DNA from: an uncultured Candidatus Melainabacteria bacterium | Lineage (GTDB): Bacteria; Cyanobacteriota; Vampirovibrionia; Gastranaerophilales; Gastranaerophilaceae | Length of the DNA: 17,222 nt | Assembly (NCBI GenBank): GCA_934692625.1 | Contig: CAKUUC010000020.1 | Location: 1 to 17,222 of the forward strand | Direction of reading: 5' to 3' | Position numbers and translations under genes: made by a program | Notes under the pieces: generated by a model | What the model saw: the letters and a program-made list of their open reading frames with translations, nothing else | Databases searched by the model: none | What the model was told of the DNA's origin: nothing | Shown here: in pieces, positions 1-8,000 of the stretch | How positions within the stretch are numbered: position 1 is the stretch's first letter | How the letters are laid out: each line of letters begins with the position of its first letter

Positions 1-41
1 TCTTTCGATTACTCTCGCTATCGGGGCTCACCGCTCTGCGG

Positions 42-76
42 TTCCTTTATCTTATCACCTGATTTTTCTTTGTCAA
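42..76 (-). promoter_or_regulatory. Strong sigma70-type promoter firing leftward off the window edge
   Basis: Read on the minus strand there is a perfect -35 TTGACA (71-76), a 16-base spacer and a -10 TAAGAT (49-54). The expected start is near position 42. The transcript would begin in a GC-rich stretch, unlike the AT-rich surroundings, that contains a small hairpin (ACCGC, AGA loop, GCGGT) and GNRA-like runs. That composition suggests a structured RNA or a horizontally acquired gene just outside the window, but only about 40 transcribed bases are visible and I cannot name it. Confidence 0.6.
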
Positions 77-321
77 GCGGTAAGAAATAAATTTTAAAAA
101 TTTTAAATATTTGCTATTTATATTCTTTTTTTTAAAATTCGCTTTCGTCTTTCGACATAATTAAGTGTAAAACAAACATTTTTAAAAATCAACCCCTTTG
201 TTAAATATTTTTTGAATTTATTTAATAATTGTTAATATTTGAACAAAAAGCATTGTAAATATTGGATTTGAGCGGACTTAGAAACATAAAAACTTTAGCA
301 TTAAATACTATATATATTTTT
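77..321. other. AT-rich gene-free stretch
   Basis: This is very AT-rich DNA with poly-A and poly-T runs. I see no credible reading frame, ribosome binding site, RNA gene or strong hairpin. It lies between the leftward edge promoter and the first palindromic repeat. Confidence 0.5.
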
Positions 322-567
322 CTGGATTGCCACGACAATCTTACGATTGTCTCGCAATGACGTGAAATTCGCTAAACTTCCACCAATATCGTCTTTGCGA
401 GGAACGAATTTTGGCTAGTGTGCTGCGTAGCAAACACGTCCTCGGGAGGACTGCGTTGAATTTTGTGAGCAGAGGCTGAAAGTTTGTAAAACGGTAATGC
501 CGTTTAATGCGAACAAAATAATCCGACCTGCCAAAATTCAAGACAGCAAAGTGACGAAGCAATCCAG
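322..567. repeat. Composite palindromic repeat, CATTGCGAGG / GCAATCCAG type
   Basis: The element is bounded by perfect inverted ends CTGGATTGC (322-330) and GCAATCCAG (559-567). It contains two head-to-head units. The left unit (322-362) reads on the minus strand as GTCATTGCGAG, then a small ACAATCGTAAGATTGT hairpin, then GGCAATCCAG. The right unit (390-567) starts GTCTTTGCGAGGAACGA and ends GACGAAGCAATCCAG, but is expanded by about 130 bases. Inside it lie further stems: GAATTTTGGC (406-415) with GCCAAAATTC (530-539), a perfect 14-base hairpin at 438-451 and an AACGG/CCGTT hairpin near 490-503. From memory, the core words match dispersed intergenic repeats seen in many bacterial genomes. Confidence 0.75.
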
Positions 568-605
568 TGTTATATTTTCAACATCAAACACCTATTGTTA
601 AGTCC

Positions 606-668
606 AAAGTAGGTCATGGCACTGCCTGACACTTAAATTTACGTTGTCGGCGTGGCACGACCTACTTT
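606..668. repeat. Palindromic repeat, GTAGGTC(G/A)TG type
   Basis: Arms AAAGTAGGTC (606-615) and GACCTACTTT (659-668) pair perfectly over 10 bases. The stem continues imperfectly inward through GGCAC/GTGGCACG. The roughly 33-base centre is AT-rich. It shares no sequence with the preceding CATTGCGAGG element, so it is a second repeat family placed next to the first. Confidence 0.65.
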
Positions 669-711
669 TCAAAATGGCTGCTTGATGAAACAGACTCTGA
701 ATTTTAAACAG

Positions 712-753
712 ATTCCGGATCACGCACTCACTATCGTTCATGCTGTCCGGAAT
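712..753. repeat. Palindromic repeat, ATTCCGGA / TCCGGAAT type
   Basis: A perfect 8-base inverted pair ATTCCGGA (712-719) and TCCGGAAT (746-753) encloses a 26-base centre and is followed by GAC. The GTCATTCCGGA core read on the minus strand resembles a common dispersed intergenic repeat. A separate small palindrome, TACCA-AGG-TGGTA, follows at 771-783. Confidence 0.6.
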
Positions 754-783
754 GACTTTTTTGGTGAGCCTACCAAGGTGGTA

Positions 784-843
784 CGTCATTCTGAAAAGAT
801 TAAAAATCGAGAAATTTTAATTGCAATCTTATTCAGAATCTGG
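784..843. repeat. Palindromic repeat, CGTCATTCTGA / TCAGAATCTGG type
   Basis: CGTCATTCTGA (784-794) and TCAGAATCTGG (833-843) form the ends. The stem ATTCTGA with TCAGAAT is extended by AGATT/AATCT inside. The AT-rich centre can fold further (AAATTTTAATT). This is a fourth repeat sequence family within 500 bases, again distinct in sequence from its neighbours. Confidence 0.65.
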
Positions 844-882
844 TCAACTTACTGCTATCTTGGTTCGTTTGGTATGAATTTT

Positions 883-926
883 CCCCCCTTCGAAATCTTA
901 GATTTCGGTTCCACCTCAAGGGGGGC
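883..926. repeat. Palindromic repeat, CCCCCCTT / AAGGGGGG type
   Basis: Perfect arms CCCCCCTT (883-890) and AAGGGGGG (918-925) enclose a second perfect hairpin CGAAATCT-T-AGATTTCG (891-907). The asymmetric remainder is GTTCCACCTC. It lies 29 bases past the stop of the minus-strand gene ending at 955, so its stable stem could help stop or protect that transcript, although no U-run follows the stem. Confidence 0.7.
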
Positions 927-954
927 ACATACAAAACATATACTTCTTTATTAA

Positions 955-1491
955 TTAAACAATGCCCATGCCTGGTGTGGACATTTGGACTGCTGTCATG
1001 TGTGCCTGATTTGCTTGTTGTTGCAAAAGTTCGTTTTGAATCAAGTCATTTTGCATTTGCATATTTAATTGATTTTGCACCGCCAACGAATTATTCAAAC
1101 TGTCAGCCATTTTATTTTGCAATGCCATATTAGCAAATACCAAACTTCTCATTGCTTTGGCATAGAATTTTTCTTCATCATTCTTAGGATTATCCCATGC
1201 CTGTTTGGGAGTGGCAGAATACAAAACATCTGGCTTCTTATATTTTTGGTTGAACTCCATCAAACCTTTTTTATCGGTAACAATGGTTTTGATATCATCA
1301 CCTTCACCATATTGAATAGTAACAGTATCGTCAGGTGCTTTTTCAACTTTTGCAGTTTGTTTTTTACCATCAATATCAACTTCATATTCGTATTTTTCAT
1401 ACGTTTTTGGTTCTTTGACAGTTATTGTATCGTACTTAGAAACCTTCAACGGTTGAGGAAGGGCTGTCAAATTATTTACACCATCAATCAT
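955..1491 (-). CDS. Unrecognised protein, 178 aa, Gln/Asn/Met-rich C-terminus
   Basis: I do not recognise the family. The first part (about residues 15-75) is rich in beta-type alternation, charged and Lys/Glu-rich (KYEYEVDIDGKKQTAKVEK), and reads like a small soluble beta domain. The last 60 residues (about 115-178) form a likely amphipathic helix made largely of N, Q, M, L and A (for example QNQLNMQMQNDLIQNELLQQQ). There is no signal peptide, membrane segment or cysteine. The ATG at 1491 is chosen because GGCAGG lies 5 bases upstream; a GTG at 1512 is possible but less likely. It follows the gene at 1519-2013 after 27 bases, so the two are probably one operon. The composition suggests a self-associating or adaptor protein, but no function can be assigned. 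Confidence 0.8.
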   Translation of the reverse strand: MIDGVNNLTALPQPLKVSKYDTITVKEPKTYEKYEYEVDIDGKKQTAKVEKAPDDTVTIQYGEGDDIKTIVTDKKGLMEFNQKYKKPDVLYSATPKQAWDNPKNDEEKFYAKAMRSLVFANMALQNKMADSLNNSLAVQNQLNMQMQNDLIQNELLQQQANQAHMTAVQMSTPGMGIV

Positions 1492-1518
1492 TTTTACCTG
1501 CCTTTCACACACTTTTAA

Positions 1519-2013
1519 TTACATCTTAAACAAATCTTTTACAAACGCCTGAATATTTTTAATATCAAACGCTTTGGCAAAATCAGTTACCCCAAAATAG
1601 TTTGATGGCTTTTCTGTTCCATTTGCCAAAACCTCTACAACTTTTCCGTCTTCAGAAGGTTTTAGAACCTGTGAATAAAAAGAATCGTTTGGTGAAAATC
1701 TTGCATGAATTGCGCCTACAGGCTTTTTCGCACCATCGTAAAGGACACGTTCAAAGACATCTCCCGAGTAAAAAATTCGCTCCGACATACCTGTTGTAGG
1801 ATTTTTTGTATTGCGAATATAGCCGTCCATCAAAAACCCTGCTTCATTCATTGCTCTTGCATCTGTTGCAGTTACAACAAAGCCCGGTCTTGGAGCAACC
1901 AAAGCCATCATTGTATCAAAAGACCTTTTTATTGAATTTTTATTCCTTGCAAGTTTTGCCGCATCTTCTGCCAAATTTACACCAGAACGCACTAAATCTA
2001 CACCTAATGCCAT
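1519..2013 (-). CDS. Unrecognised protein, 164 aa
   Basis: I do not recognise the family. The N-terminus (MALGVDLVRSGVNLAEDAAKLARNK) is an amphipathic helix. The middle (about residues 40-125) is a compact alpha/beta-looking region with MDGYIRNTKNPTTGMSERIF and RVLYDGAKKPVGAIHARFSP. The C-terminus ends in a short amphipathic helix (DIKNIQAFVKDLFKM). There is no export signal or cysteine. The ATG at 2013 is supported by AGAAAGG placed just upstream; an in-frame extension to 2064 has no such site. It is the first gene of a probable two-gene operon with the gene at 955-1491 and is cut off from secA by the hairpin at 2146-2188. Its role is unknown; it is probably a lineage-restricted protein. Confidence 0.82.
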   Translation of the reverse strand: MALGVDLVRSGVNLAEDAAKLARNKNSIKRSFDTMMALVAPRPGFVVTATDARAMNEAGFLMDGYIRNTKNPTTGMSERIFYSGDVFERVLYDGAKKPVGAIHARFSPNDSFYSQVLKPSEDGKVVEVLANGTEKPSNYFGVTDFAKAFDIKNIQAFVKDLFKM

Positions 2014-2145
2014 ATTTTTCCTTTCTATTTCTACTACACAAGAGTAATAAAACAGATGAAACACGAAAATTGCCTAATTCTCAAATTTTATTAAGTTTTA
2101 TTTACATTCTGAGAAGTTTTATTTTCGTCTGCACAAAAATATTTA

Positions 2146-2188
2146 TACGAAAAAGCATGCCCAAAATTTTAGGACATGCTTTTTCGTA
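2146..2188 (-). terminator. Long intrinsic terminator after secA
   Basis: The arms TACGAAAAAGCATGCCC (2146-2162) and GGACATGCTTTTTCGTA (2172-2188) pair at 16 of 17 positions around a 9-base AT loop. The U-run of the minus-strand transcript is the distal part of the second arm (CTTTTTCG) and is followed by AT-rich sequence. It lies 13 bases past the secA stop and separates secA from the two-gene unit downstream. Confidence 0.85.
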
Positions 2189-2201
2189 ATTTTCAAAAAC
2201 T

Positions 2202-4874
2202 TTAACCTTCTTGTTCTGGTGGTATATCTGGCAAATCTTCGTCCTGAACATCAAGAGAACGATCAACAACCTGTACTCCAAATCTTGTTCTAAACAAGTG
2301 TTTTACAGTTTCGCTTTGAATTTCATACATCATTTTATTGAACAAGTCATAAGCTTCTTTTTTATACTCAATAAGCGGATCCTTTTGCCCATAAGCACGA
2401 AGCCCAATGCCTTCTCTCAACATATCAATGTTATGCAAGTGGTCAATCCATTTACTATCAACAACTTTCAACAAAACATCTTTTTCCAATTGTCTTACAA
2501 CATTATTATCAGAGAACGGCTCTTGCCTATCCGGAGAAATTCCATACTCTTCAACAACATGATTATAAAAATCAACGATTTCAATTTCGTGAGTTTTGTA
2601 CGCTTCAATAACATAATCCTTGATTTTGTTATACATAGGTTCAAATCGCATGTTTTGAATATCTGCAACATCAAACGATGACAACTGAGGAACTGTTGAA
2701 TGAAGTTCTTTTATCAAGGTTTGCAAGTCTTCGTACACATATTCTTCAACCTTTTGTTCCGGAGAAATATAACTTCTCAAAAGTCTATCAATTTCACGTT
2801 CAATCATATAATAAATATCTTCTTGCAAGCCAACACCAGCCAAAACTCTACGTCTTTGACGATAGAATTTTTCACGTTGTATATTCATAACATCGTCATA
2901 TTCAAGAACCGACTTTCTCATATCAAAGTGGAAAGTTTCAACTTTTTTCTGAGCAGATTCAATACGTTTTGTAATTAACGGGTGGTCAATCGCCATATTT
3001 TCAGGAACATTCATTGCCGTCATCAACTGGGTAATTTTTTCACCACCGAAAATTCTCATCAAGTTATCTTCCAACGATAAGAAAAATCTTGTCGACCCAG
3101 GGTCACCCTGACGAGCCGCACGACCTCTTAACTGGTTATCAATACGGCGAGATTCGTGACGTTCAGTACCAATTACGTGCAAACCGCCAGCAGCAACAAC
3201 CTTTTCGTGTTCATATTGGGTAATTGCTCTTGCCCTTGCCAACGCTTCTTCTTTCAATTCTTGATAATTCGGAGTGTTTTCATCAATTCCACGTTCATCT
3301 AAATCAGATTTTGCTAAGAATTCAGAGTTACCACCGAGCAAAATATCAGTACCACGACCAGCCATATTTGTTGCAATCGTAACTGCATTCAAACGACCGG
3401 CCTGTGCAATAATATAAGCTTCACGTTCGTGATGTTTAGCGTTCAAAACGTGATGCTCAATACCTCTTTCTGTCAATAATTTTGAAACATATTCCGATTT
3501 TTCAATACTGATTGTACCGACCAAAACAGGTCTGCCCAATTTGTGTTGAGCAATAATATCATCAACTACAGCCAAGAATTTCTGCGCTTCAGATTTATAA
3601 ATAACGTCAGGATAATTTATTCTGATATCAGGTTTGTTTGTCGGAATTGTAGTAACTTCTAAGTTATAAATTTTACCAAACTCTGCTTCTTCTGTCATCG
3701 CTGTACCTGTCATACCAGACAATTTTGGGTACAATCTGAACAAATTTTGGAAGGTAATACTTGCCAAAGTTTGGGTTTCATCTTGAATTTCAACACCTTC
3801 TTTAGCCTCTACCGCTTGGTGTAAACCATCTGACCAACGGCGACCTTCCATCAAACGTCCGGTAAACTCATCAACAATCATAACTTCACCGTTACGAACA
3901 ACATAATCTGTATCTTTGACAAACAATTCTTTTGCCTTCAATGCTTGTAACAAATGATGTGCGTATTGAGTATTGATATCAAACAAGTCTTTAATTCCGA
4001 TAAGTTCTTGTGCATGGTCAATACCGTCTTCGGTCAAAATTACGTTTTTATTTTTTTCATCAACAGTATAATCAACATCTTTGGTCAACTGTGGTGCAAT
4101 TTGTGCCATCAACTGGTAAGTTTCGGCAGATTGAGCCAAGCGACCACTAATAATTAATGGAGTTCTCGCTTCATCAATCAAAATACTGTCAACTTCATCG
4201 ATAATTGCATAATTGAAAGGTCTTTGCACAAGCATTTCCAAACTGCTTGCCATATTATCTCTCAAATAGTCAAAACCAAATTCATTGTTAGTACCATAGG
4301 TAATATCGCAACGGTAAGCTTGTCTTTTGAGTTCCAAATCTCTTGCTCCATCACCGTTTGATAAAACTACTCCAACAGTTAGACCCAAGAATTTGTAAAT
4401 TTTACCCATCCACTCGCTGTCACGTTTTGCCAAATAATCGTTTACTGTAACAACATGGACACCTTTACCTGTCAAAGCATTCAAATACGCCGGCAAAGTC
4501 GCAACCAAAGTTTTACCTTCACCTGTTCTCATTTCAGCGATATGTCCGTTATGTAAGAAATAACCACCAATCAACTGAACATCAAAGTGACGCATATTTA
4601 AAACTCTTTTTCCGGCTTCACGCACAGTTGCAAACGCTTCCGGCAAAATTTTATCAAGAGCTTCTTTTTCAAGTTTCAAATCTTCTTTAAAGTTTTTTGA
4701 AGTCGGACGCTTTGCCAAAATATCTTTAAAATATTGTGTTTTTGCCTGTAATTCAGCATCTGTCAACTTTGCAAATTCAGGCTCTAACGCATTAATATGA
4801 TCAATTACGCCCATCATAGATTTAACTTTTTTTTCGTTTGGGTCCCCTAATAGTTTCAATAACAGTTTTATCAT
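2202..4874 (-). CDS. secA: SecA, preprotein translocase ATPase
   Basis: SecA is the motor ATPase that drives unfolded preproteins through SecYEG at the inner membrane. The 890-residue product has the Walker A motif MRTGEGKT (residues 115-122), DEVDS...DEAR in the second part of nucleotide-binding domain 1 (226-237), the preprotein crosslinking region, GTDILLGG, and RGRAARQGDPGS in nucleotide-binding domain 2, then the helical wing and scaffold domain. The protein ends with DLPDIPPEQEG and has no C-terminal Cys/His zinc-binding motif, which in E. coli SecA contacts SecB and phospholipid. The ATG at 4874 is preferred because GGAGAAGGG lies upstream; a TTG at 4895 would overlap that site. The gene is flanked by terminators, so it is probably monocistronic. 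Confidence 0.98.
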   Translation of the reverse strand: MIKLLLKLLGDPNEKKVKSMMGVIDHINALEPEFAKLTDAELQAKTQYFKDILAKRPTSKNFKEDLKLEKEALDKILPEAFATVREAGKRVLNMRHFDVQLIGGYFLHNGHIAEMRTGEGKTLVATLPAYLNALTGKGVHVVTVNDYLAKRDSEWMGKIYKFLGLTVGVVLSNGDGARDLELKRQAYRCDITYGTNNEFGFDYLRDNMASSLEMLVQRPFNYAIIDEVDSILIDEARTPLIISGRLAQSAETYQLMAQIAPQLTKDVDYTVDEKNKNVILTEDGIDHAQELIGIKDLFDINTQYAHHLLQALKAKELFVKDTDYVVRNGEVMIVDEFTGRLMEGRRWSDGLHQAVEAKEGVEIQDETQTLASITFQNLFRLYPKLSGMTGTAMTEEAEFGKIYNLEVTTIPTNKPDIRINYPDVIYKSEAQKFLAVVDDIIAQHKLGRPVLVGTISIEKSEYVSKLLTERGIEHHVLNAKHHEREAYIIAQAGRLNAVTIATNMAGRGTDILLGGNSEFLAKSDLDERGIDENTPNYQELKEEALARARAITQYEHEKVVAAGGLHVIGTERHESRRIDNQLRGRAARQGDPGSTRFFLSLEDNLMRIFGGEKITQLMTAMNVPENMAIDHPLITKRIESAQKKVETFHFDMRKSVLEYDDVMNIQREKFYRQRRRVLAGVGLQEDIYYMIEREIDRLLRSYISPEQKVEEYVYEDLQTLIKELHSTVPQLSSFDVADIQNMRFEPMYNKIKDYVIEAYKTHEIEIVDFYNHVVEEYGISPDRQEPFSDNNVVRQLEKDVLLKVVDSKWIDHLHNIDMLREGIGLRAYGQKDPLIEYKKEAYDLFNKMMYEIQSETVKHLFRTRFGVQVVDRSLDVQDEDLPDIPPEQEG

Positions 4875-4914
4875 TAATTTATTACCCTTCTCCAAGTGTG
4901 ATATTGTTGCTTAA

Positions 4915-4923
4915 AGTGTAGCA
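4915..4923 (-). promoter_or_regulatory. Candidate extended -10 promoter for secA
   Basis: On the minus strand TGC-TACACT (4915-4923) matches an extended -10 element about 40 bases upstream of the secA ATG. No good -35 is visible at the right spacing. The terminator at 5001-5030 isolates secA from the gene upstream, so a promoter is needed in this interval. Confidence 0.35.
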
Positions 4924-5000
4924 TAAAAATAAGTATTTTTTATAAAATTAAGGAAAAAATAATATTTCCGACTCCAAATCATTCTAAAAACATGGTATCA

Positions 5001-5030
5001 AAAAAATACCGACAAATAATGTCGGTATTT
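5001..5030 (-). terminator. Intrinsic terminator after the AsmA-like gene
   Basis: A perfect 10-base stem AAATACCGAC (5004-5013) / GTCGGTATTT (5021-5030) has a 7-base loop. Read on the minus strand it is followed by a run of seven U. It starts 4 bases beyond the AsmA-like stop codon. Confidence 0.9.
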
Positions 5031-5034
5031 CGTG

Positions 5035-8000
5035 TTATTTATCTTTTTTTGACCTTTTGAAGAAATTTTTGAATTTCGCCTTGAAAGTCTGGTTTTGTGT
5101 TTCTTCTTCAATTTGAAGTTGTGCTTGCTCTTTAGCCTCAGCGGCTGCTTCTGCTCTTTTTTGAATAAGTTCTTCAACCGAAAGATTTTCTTCTCCTTCT
5201 TCCGGCATTGGAATAGTATCAACAAAATTTTGAGCCGCTTCAATTTCAGAATTCAATGCTAACCATTTGAATGATTTAATCATTTTCAATGGTTTTCTTG
5301 TATCACCACGCAACACAATTTGGAATTTTGTCGCATAATCATCTGATTTATTTGCAGCAAGTTCAGGAATAGCCTTCATTTCTTCTTCAGACACAGCCTG
5401 ACAGAAAATTGAGAAAGTCTTTGCAAGAACAATATTTAACCCAGGGGTATTTTTTACCAAGTTTATCGGGTTGATATTTGCCAATGGTCCAAGACTATCA
5501 GAAAATGCAGACGCTAATTTTCCACGAACCTTCAAATCTGCACTGTTATCAAGCAAGCCGACTTTACCTGCAATATACATAGACATAACATTTCCTTGAC
5601 TTTTTATCGGTGATATATCAGCAAATCCATCGGCAAAAGTTAAGTGACCATACAACTTGTTGAATCTTGAAGTATCAAAAGTTACAATCTTTTTGATTAC
5701 CGAACCGATTGCAGATGAGAAAAATGCATTATTTCTGATATTTTCAGCCATCAGAAAGTTTTCGAACTTACCAAATGGTCCGAGTTGCCCGTTTTGAACC
5801 TCAAAATCAAGGAAACCTTTTAGAGTTTTCATTTGCTCTTCTACTGAATAACCTTTCATTGTAATATCAGTGATAAATTTCATTTCACCACTCAAAGTAT
5901 CTTTCATATTCATTGCATCAACAAGCATTTTATTGATATCAAAATCTTTACCTGTCAATTTTGCATTTAGTTCTGTGGTAATCAAATTCATTGCAACATC
6001 GCCGGTAACTTTTCCACCTAGAGGTGAAGTTTTTAGTTTATTCAAATAGAATACGTTTTTATACAATGAAATTTTACCTGTTGTATTATTTACCAAAATA
6101 TTACCGGTTTTAATCTTTCTTAGATTGATATTTCCACCCATAATTTCAACAGGAATATCTGCCGGATTGCTATTTGTTCCACCCGAGGCTTCTGTTTTAG
6201 GTAACGAAGCCATCAACGCATCAGATACTTTCAATAACTTATCTACATCAATTGATTTTGAGTGAACTTTTACATCAGCCAATTTCATTTGAGAAATCTG
6301 CTTCCAAGAAGATTGAATTTTCACCGCAAAATCAGACTCATTTGCATTAACGTCACTGATTGCAACGTTCAAACCTCGTCCATTGATAGTAGTCGCAATA
6401 TTTCTTACTGTTGTATAAATTTCAGGAATACTCAAATTTCTTATGTCGAAATTTCCATTTATTTTTGGATTATTCAAATTACCATAAGCATAGATATTTC
6501 CACCTAAAACAAATTTTGATTGAGGGAATAAGCAAATTGACCCATTCAAATTTTTCTGCAAATTCAACTTAAACAAACTAATAAACGGATTAGTATCAAG
6601 ATTTATTAATACAGCCCTCAAGCCGACAATTTCTTTTGCACCAATCATATTTGTATGCAATTTGTCCCTGAATTCTGCGCCATTTTTACGTAAGAACAAA
6701 CCTGAACGATAAATTTTAGCAATATTTCCGTTTTTCTCAGCCATCAATTGGAATAAGACCGGTCGGCCCTCAAATTCAGCAAATTTTACAGGTGTAATAT
6801 AATCATTCATATTTGTTTGGAGTTGAGATACGAGTTTCATTCTTTGACCATTCGCTTGAAATCTCGCTTTGACAGGAATACTACCTTTTGAATCAAAATA
6901 TGGAGCAACAGAGTCACCTAAGAAATTTTCAATATCTTTAGCACTCAACAAACCGCTTGCCGTAAATTTTGTATCCGCACCGGTCAAATAATTTTTAACA
7001 TTACCGGCAAATGAAATTTTAGAATTTTTATTAACTTTTACTATAGAATTTTCAACATTAATATTTTTATTATCAATATTTGCAACAATTAAATCATCAG
7101 AAATTTCGGATTTTGTATCAGGTAAAAGAATTTTAAATCCTTCATTTTTGAATTTACCTTTGATTTCGCCATTTGAATTAGCAAGACCAAATCTTGCATT
7201 TTTATTTGTCATAACAAACTTTTGAGCAGAATCTGTTGCTTGCAAATCTGCTAAATCAGCTTTTACAATTGCCATTGAATTCTTGATTGTACCTCTAACC
7301 TTAGCATCAAGACTCAAATCTCCGGAATTTAATTTATATGCTTGCTTAACTTCTTTTGGTGCAAATGCCAAATATAAACCTCTCAAAGGTAATCGGTCGG
7401 CAATAACATTCAATTTAGTATTTGAATGAGAATCAATTTCACCCGAAATTTCCAACGGATGATTATTTACAAGCAAATGAGTTTTTTCAACATTCAATTT
7501 ATTATCATCAAACAAGAAATTTGCATTCATATTATTAAATAACAAACCAATATTGTTATCGTTTATTTGACCATCTCTGATTATAAATTTACCATCGGAT
7601 TCAATATTATCGAAATCGGTTTTGAATTTGAAATTAGAGTATAAATATCCATTTGCAGTCATATTATTAATATCATTTCTAATATGTATTGTATCAAGAT
7701 ATGCTCTTGCAATATTCAATAAATTAGCAAAATGAACTTTTGTAGATTTCAACGAACAATCAACAAATGGAGCATGCCCAAAGCCAAAATTTCCTAAGAA
7801 TTGGATATTTTCACTATCTGTCACATACAAATTTGTATCAACACTTGCAACATGACCGTTTGCATTCAATCTAAAATATGAATCAGGAAGTTGCAAGCCT
7901 GACAATTTCACATTGGTATCATCAATATTTACAAAACCTTTTGCCCAAATTCTTCCAGTTTTTTTATTCTTTTTAATTTTAATTCTTGATGAAATTTTTG

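Noticed and set aside
341..789. Short minus-strand reading frames (341-562, 598-789) in the left intergenic region
   Set aside because: They lie entirely within palindromic repeats, have no ribosome binding site, and their translations mirror the repeat sequence.
652..954. A 100-codon plus-strand frame
   Set aside because: It crosses four different inverted repeats, has no ribosome binding site and shows no protein-like pattern.
1069..2189. Several plus-strand frames of 65-149 codons opposite the two unknown genes
   Set aside because: They are opposite-strand shadows of the minus-strand genes, which have proper ribosome binding sites and protein-like composition.
4872..4895. Upstream TTG start for SecA at 4895
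   Set aside because: The extension would consume the GGAGAAGGG ribosome binding site, and the ATG at 4874 gives the usual SecA N-terminus.
4998..5243. An 81-codon minus-strand frame overlapping the end of the AsmA-like gene
   Set aside because: It is out of frame with a clear gene, Lys-rich from low-complexity sequence, and runs through the terminator at 5001-5030.
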